The translations under genes were made by a program, and so were the position numbers. A stretch of DNA of 9,774 nt from Cellvibrionales bacterium UBA4435. GTDB taxonomy: Bacteria > Pseudomonadota > Gammaproteobacteria > Pseudomonadales > Porticoccaceae. Every line of letters starts with the position of its first letter. Positions within the stretch are counted from its first letter, which is position 1. The stretch spans positions 1 through 9,774 of the forward strand of contig DGPR01000024.1 in the NCBI GenBank assembly GCA_002390525.1, given 5' to 3'. The notes below the pieces were generated by a model. It saw nothing but the letters and a program-made list of their open reading frames with translations, made no database searches and was not told the origin of the DNA. Below, piece after piece: positions 7,713 through 9,774 of the stretch.

Positions 7713-8423
7713 TTAATTGACAATCAGCAATACAAGATATGGTAAAACTAGTGCAGTGAAAACTCCCGTCATTCCAAGACCGAGTACCGCGAATGAGCCA
7801 CATCTGCGGTTAATTTTAAATGCTCTAGCACTTCCTATGGCATGTGCAGAAATCCCAAGGATGTAACCTCTGATACGGTCATCCTGTATGTTTAATATTT
7901 TAAATACAATAGGCCCAAAAATTATACCCATTAACCCAGTTGCCACTACTATCCCCGTGGTCATACTTGGGTCCCCTCCAATTTCTTCAGCGATACGAAG
8001 TGCTATTGGAGTTGTTACAGATTTAGGGGCGATTGATGTCAGAACGTTTACTTCTAAGCCAAAAGCAAATGCGAGTCCTAGTGCGCTAAAACTAGCAAGA
8101 GAAGCAGCAAATATTAAAGTCAAAATTAAGGGTTTAAATATTTCTTTGAACTGCTTCAGTTGATTATATACAGGTATTGCCAATGCAACGATCGCTGTAT
8201 CCAGAAAAAAATAAAAAGGTTCATTTGCAATTCGATAAGATTGATAATCAACCTCCAGTGATATAAGGAAAATATATACTAAAAATGCACTCATAATCAT
8301 GGGATGAAATAAAATATGAAAAAAAGAAACGCTAATAGAAATTTTTGAAAGCCAGTGGGTTAAACTAAAAATTATAATGGTTAGAGCACAAAGAATAATT
8401 GTGTTTATCATTTCCATAGTCAT
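7713..8423 (-). CDS. lrgB: LrgB family membrane protein
   Basis: The protein is 236 aa and very hydrophobic, with the hallmark segments of LrgB/CidB/YohK proteins. These are SIAPKSVTTPIALRIAEEIG (130-149), GIVVATGLMGIIFGP (157-171) and ISAHAIGSARA (191-201). The family pairs with LrgA. The pair was first described as an antiholin/holin-like system; later work on bacterial PftAB and the plant plastid PLGG1 (an LrgA-LrgB fusion) showed transport of pyruvate or glycolate/glycerate. Which applies here is unknown. The ATG overlaps the lrgA stop (ATGA, 8420-8423). There is no ribosome site of its own, so translation is likely coupled to lrgA. It is the last gene of the dsbB-lrgA-lrgB unit. Confidence 0.93.
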   Translation of the reverse strand: MTMEMINTIILCALTIIIFSLTHWLSKISISVSFFHILFHPMIMSAFLVYIFLISLEVDYQSYRIANEPFYFFLDTAIVALAIPVYNQLKQFKEIFKPLILTLIFAASLASFSALGLAFAFGLEVNVLTSIAPKSVTTPIALRIAEEIGGDPSMTTGIVVATGLMGIIFGPIVFKILNIQDDRIRGYILGISAHAIGSARAFKINRRCGSFAVLGLGMTGVFTALVLPYLVLLIVN

Positions 8424-8785
8424 CTATTTATTTTAATTTTTTGATCATGCCTTACAAGAAAAAATTTCATTATAAGACTACCAAAAAACAACGTTAAAAG
8501 TGTAGACACGAAAGTACTAACTAGTATGTATAGCCATATACTCAAATCCTCCTGTATTAAAAATAAACATCCCACGCATGAAGGAACTAAGAATAGATAT
8601 AAAAAACGAATTACTAGATCTGAAGATTCCTCAACCCAGAGGGGAATTGTGATATTTGTGGCTAGGAGGGTTAAAAAAAATAACAACATACCAACAACAG
8701 AAGAAGGTATCGGTATATTTCCCAAATAGACAACGTATTCGCCGATACCCTGAAAAATCAGTAATACCAAAATTCCTCTTAACAT
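8420..8785 (-). CDS. lrgA: LrgA/CidA family membrane protein with a CVGC motif
   Basis: This is a 121-aa membrane protein with four predicted helices. The LrgA/CidA signature is seen in IPIPSSVVGMLLFFLTLL (24-41) and in FLYLFLVPSCVGCLFL (61-76). The second segment normally reads like FVPAGVG; here two positions are cysteines (C70 and C73, giving CVGC), which is unusual. The partner is LrgB, encoded immediately after with a four-base overlap. Its ATG lies inside the end of dsbB (seven-base overlap, ATGTTAA) and no ribosome site is evident, so it depends on dsbB translation. The role is either small-metabolite transport or holin-like membrane function, as for LrgB. The C-terminus is basic. Confidence 0.9.
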   Translation of the reverse strand: MLRGILVLLIFQGIGEYVVYLGNIPIPSSVVGMLLFFLTLLATNITIPLWVEESSDLVIRFLYLFLVPSCVGCLFLIQEDLSIWLYILVSTFVSTLLTLFFGSLIMKFFLVRHDQKIKINR

Positions 8786-9264
8786 GTTTTATTGTTTCGA
8801 ATAATTTTCAATACAGATAAAGTGGCGATAGCTATGAAGCATATCAAAGTCCAACCAGGAATACTTAAACCTATAAATGTCCACTGAACGGCTGCACAAT
8901 TTCCATCACCCTGAATTAAAATTTTTATCGCCTCGCTAACGTTAAATGAATCAAAAAGATAGTTTACTGGGGGTCCACATGAAGGTATTTTCTCAGGTGG
9001 AAGACTTTGAAGCCATAATTGCTTTGAGGCAAAATAACCACCAACAAGGGCACTAAGAGTTACTATTAACCCATAGATTTTAGGACTCCTATTGTGAATA
9101 AATGCTAATAACGAAAATAAACCAATAATTGCTATAAAAAACCTTTGGGTAATACAAAGGTAACATGGACTTAACCCCATTATATATTGCATAAAAAAGG
9201 CAACCCCAAGAAGAATTATACAAGCTATAAAGATTAAAAAATCTATTTTTCTTTCATTTGCCAT
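8779..9264 (-). CDS. dsbB: Disulfide bond formation protein DsbB
   Basis: DsbB is the inner-membrane quinone reductase that re-oxidises periplasmic DsbA and passes electrons to ubiquinone or menaquinone. The 161-aa product has four membrane helices (about 9-29, 42-58, 63-80 and 130-152). Both redox cysteine pairs are present: C34/C37 in PCYLC and C96/C123 in the second periplasmic loop. Q40-R41 after the first pair contains the conserved arginine implicated in quinone use. The IPGWTL segment after TM4 entry is also family-typical. It heads the operon with lrgA and lrgB. ATG 9264 has AAAAGGA (9278-9284 on the complement) 13 bases upstream, a rather long spacing; no alternative in-frame start is visible nearby. 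Confidence 0.95.
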   Translation of the reverse strand: MANERKIDFLIFIACIILLGVAFFMQYIMGLSPCYLCITQRFFIAIIGLFSLLAFIHNRSPKIYGLIVTLSALVGGYFASKQLWLQSLPPEKIPSCGPPVNYLFDSFNVSEAIKILIQGDGNCAAVQWTFIGLSIPGWTLICFIAIATLSVLKIIRNNKTC

Positions 9265-9386
9265 GCTGCGCCTATATCCTTTTGTGTGCTCGAATAACCA
9301 ATTCCAAATTAACAGTAAATTACAGTTTTTTATTTCTATATAGATTTTGTAATTTTTTATAAATATTCCACGATTTCAAGGTTATC

Positions 9387-9402
9387 TAGTGAATATTCAC
9401 TA
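9387..9402. repeat. 16-bp perfect palindrome, possible operator
   Basis: TAGTGAATATTCACTA is its own reverse complement over all 16 bases. It lies in noncoding DNA about 120 bases upstream of a candidate promoter and about 70 bases upstream of the dsbB-side promoter-like pair. A homodimeric regulator site is a reasonable inference; no regulator is encoded nearby. Confidence 0.5.
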
Positions 9403-9496
9403 TGAAATTTTAAGCCTAGGTACTTAAAAATTTGTTTCCAACCTAGTGGATTACAGCTCCATAGTGTGTAGAATACATAAAGAATTCATATATTAT

Positions 9497-9511
9497 AATG
9501 AATATTTCATT
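9497..9511. repeat. Inverted repeat next to promoter, similar to the upstream palindrome
   Basis: AATGAA-TAT-TTCATT has six-base arms around a three-base centre. It shares the core TGAATATT(T)CA with the 16-bp palindrome at 9387-9402. Its right end overlaps the -35 element at 9510, a position where a bound regulator would affect transcription. Confidence 0.4.
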
Positions 9512-9537
9512 GGCAAACTTAAAATATTTTGTATGCT
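9510..9537 (+). promoter_or_regulatory. Candidate sigma70-type promoter for the secreted protein
   Basis: TTGGCA (9510-9515) and TATGCT (9532-9537) have a 16-base spacer. Transcription would start near 9544, leaving a very short leader of about 18 bases that contains AAGGA (9548-9552) nine bases before ATG 9562. A separate TATAAT at 9494-9499 lacks a fitting -35. Confidence 0.5.
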
Positions 9538-9561
9538 AGCAATTAAAAAGGACTTTAACTA

Positions 9562-9774
9562 ATGGCCAGAGTTTTTTGTTTCGTTATTTCCCTAGTTTTT
9601 TTTATAGTACCAAACTTTGTTTCACCTGTTTCTTCCTATGCAAGCTTGATGCCTGGTGGCTCCCCTACTGGACTCAGTGGTGCGCACAATAGTCATACTA
9701 GAACAATGAAAAATGTTGATAAAAAATTCAATCAGGGCAAATTAATTTATAAGGGTATGGATAAGAAAGTTGGC
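9562..9774 (+). CDS. Secreted protein of unknown function, C-terminus cut by window edge
   Basis: I do not recognise this gene. The 71 visible residues begin with a signal peptide: a hydrophobic core FCFVISLVFFIVPNFV (5-20) and a likely signal peptidase I site after Ser-Tyr-Ala near residue 27. No cysteine stands at a lipobox position, so it is not an obvious lipoprotein. The mature N-terminus is Gly/Pro/Ser-rich (LMPGGSPTGLSG), then basic, ending in FNQGKLIYKG (54-63). The F-x-x-G-K-x-I-Y-x-G pattern is reminiscent of the opening helix of some small c-type-cytochrome-like periplasmic proteins, but no CXXCH is in view and I do not assign it. ATG 9562 has AAGGA at nine bases and a good promoter upstream. 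The gene is divergent from dsbB. Confidence 0.72.
   Translation, partial: MARVFCFVISLVFFIVPNFVSPVSSYASLMPGGSPTGLSGAHNSHTRTMKNVDKKFNQGKLIYKGMDKKVG

Larger units (their letters stand above)
9265..9561. other. AT-rich divergent intergenic region
   Basis: This 297-base spacer lies between the divergent dsbB and the truncated secreted-protein gene. It encodes no credible small protein. On the minus strand a weak promoter-like pair for dsbB can be seen: TTTACT (complement of 9314-9319) and TATTCG (complement of 9291-9296), 17 bases apart. On the plus strand it holds a 16-bp palindrome, a second related inverted repeat and a good sigma70-type promoter, listed separately. TAGTG occurs at 9387, 9444 and 9462, possibly as repeated half-sites. 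Confidence 0.6.

Noticed and set aside
7709..7720. TCAATTAATTGA palindrome at the convergent junction
   Set aside because: It is AT-rich, only 12 bases, overlaps the lrgB stop codon and lacks a T-run, so it is not a believable terminator; chance is likely.
7888..8163. 91-codon plus-strand frame inside lrgB
   Set aside because: Antisense shadow of the conserved LrgB core motifs; no ribosome site or homology.
8526..8729. 67-codon plus-strand frame inside lrgA
   Set aside because: Antisense shadow of the recognisable LrgA frame.
1..9774. Search for mobile elements, CRISPR, toxin-antitoxin, phage-defence or tRNA/rRNA genes
   Set aside because: No repeat arrays, transposase or integrase motifs, defence-type domains or RNA-gene cloverleaf sequences could be seen; nearly all DNA is accounted for by recognisable genes.

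Overview
The window is a chromosomal segment of an AT-rich gammaproteobacterium. The core order rsmD (divergent), ftsY-ftsE-ftsX, rpoH is a well-known gammaproteobacterial arrangement, and RpoH, TrmB, ElbB, DsbB and the TIGR02444-type protein all fit that class. The genus cannot be fixed from sequence reading alone. Nothing points to a plasmid, phage or genomic island: there is no integrase, transposase, tRNA, CRISPR array or insertion sequence.

Layout. Positions 1-562 (minus) hold rsmD, cut off at the left edge. Positions 622-3437 (plus) hold the tightly coupled ftsY-ftsE-ftsX unit: signal-recognition-particle receptor plus the cell-division ABC complex. Positions 3534-4385 hold rpoH (heat-shock sigma factor) behind its own candidate promoter, closed by a strong intrinsic terminator at 4416-4439. 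Then follow, all on plus, a DUF423 membrane protein (4488-4865), trmB (4903-5616), elbB (5680-6342, TTG start), a TIGR02444-type conserved protein of unknown function (6365-6856) and a lipoprotein FKBP-type prolyl isomerase (6927-7700). This last gene converges on a minus-strand operon dsbB-lrgA-lrgB (9264 down to 7713) whose genes overlap by 7 and 4 bases. An AT-rich spacer of about 300 bases with palindromes and a good sigma70-type promoter leads into a secreted protein of unknown function (9562 onward), cut off at the right edge.

How the genes fit together. The left half is housekeeping: rRNA methylation, membrane-protein targeting, septation, heat-shock control and tRNA methylation. The right half leans toward the cell envelope: a periplasmic-facing prolyl isomerase and the disulfide-generating membrane protein DsbB are both protein-folding factors. 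DsbB is co-transcribed with the LrgA/LrgB membrane pair.

No convincing undescribed system is visible. The points most worth a second look are a Cys-Val-Gly-Cys motif inside a conserved segment of LrgA, encoded in overlap with dsbB, and the palindrome-rich control region before the truncated secreted protein.
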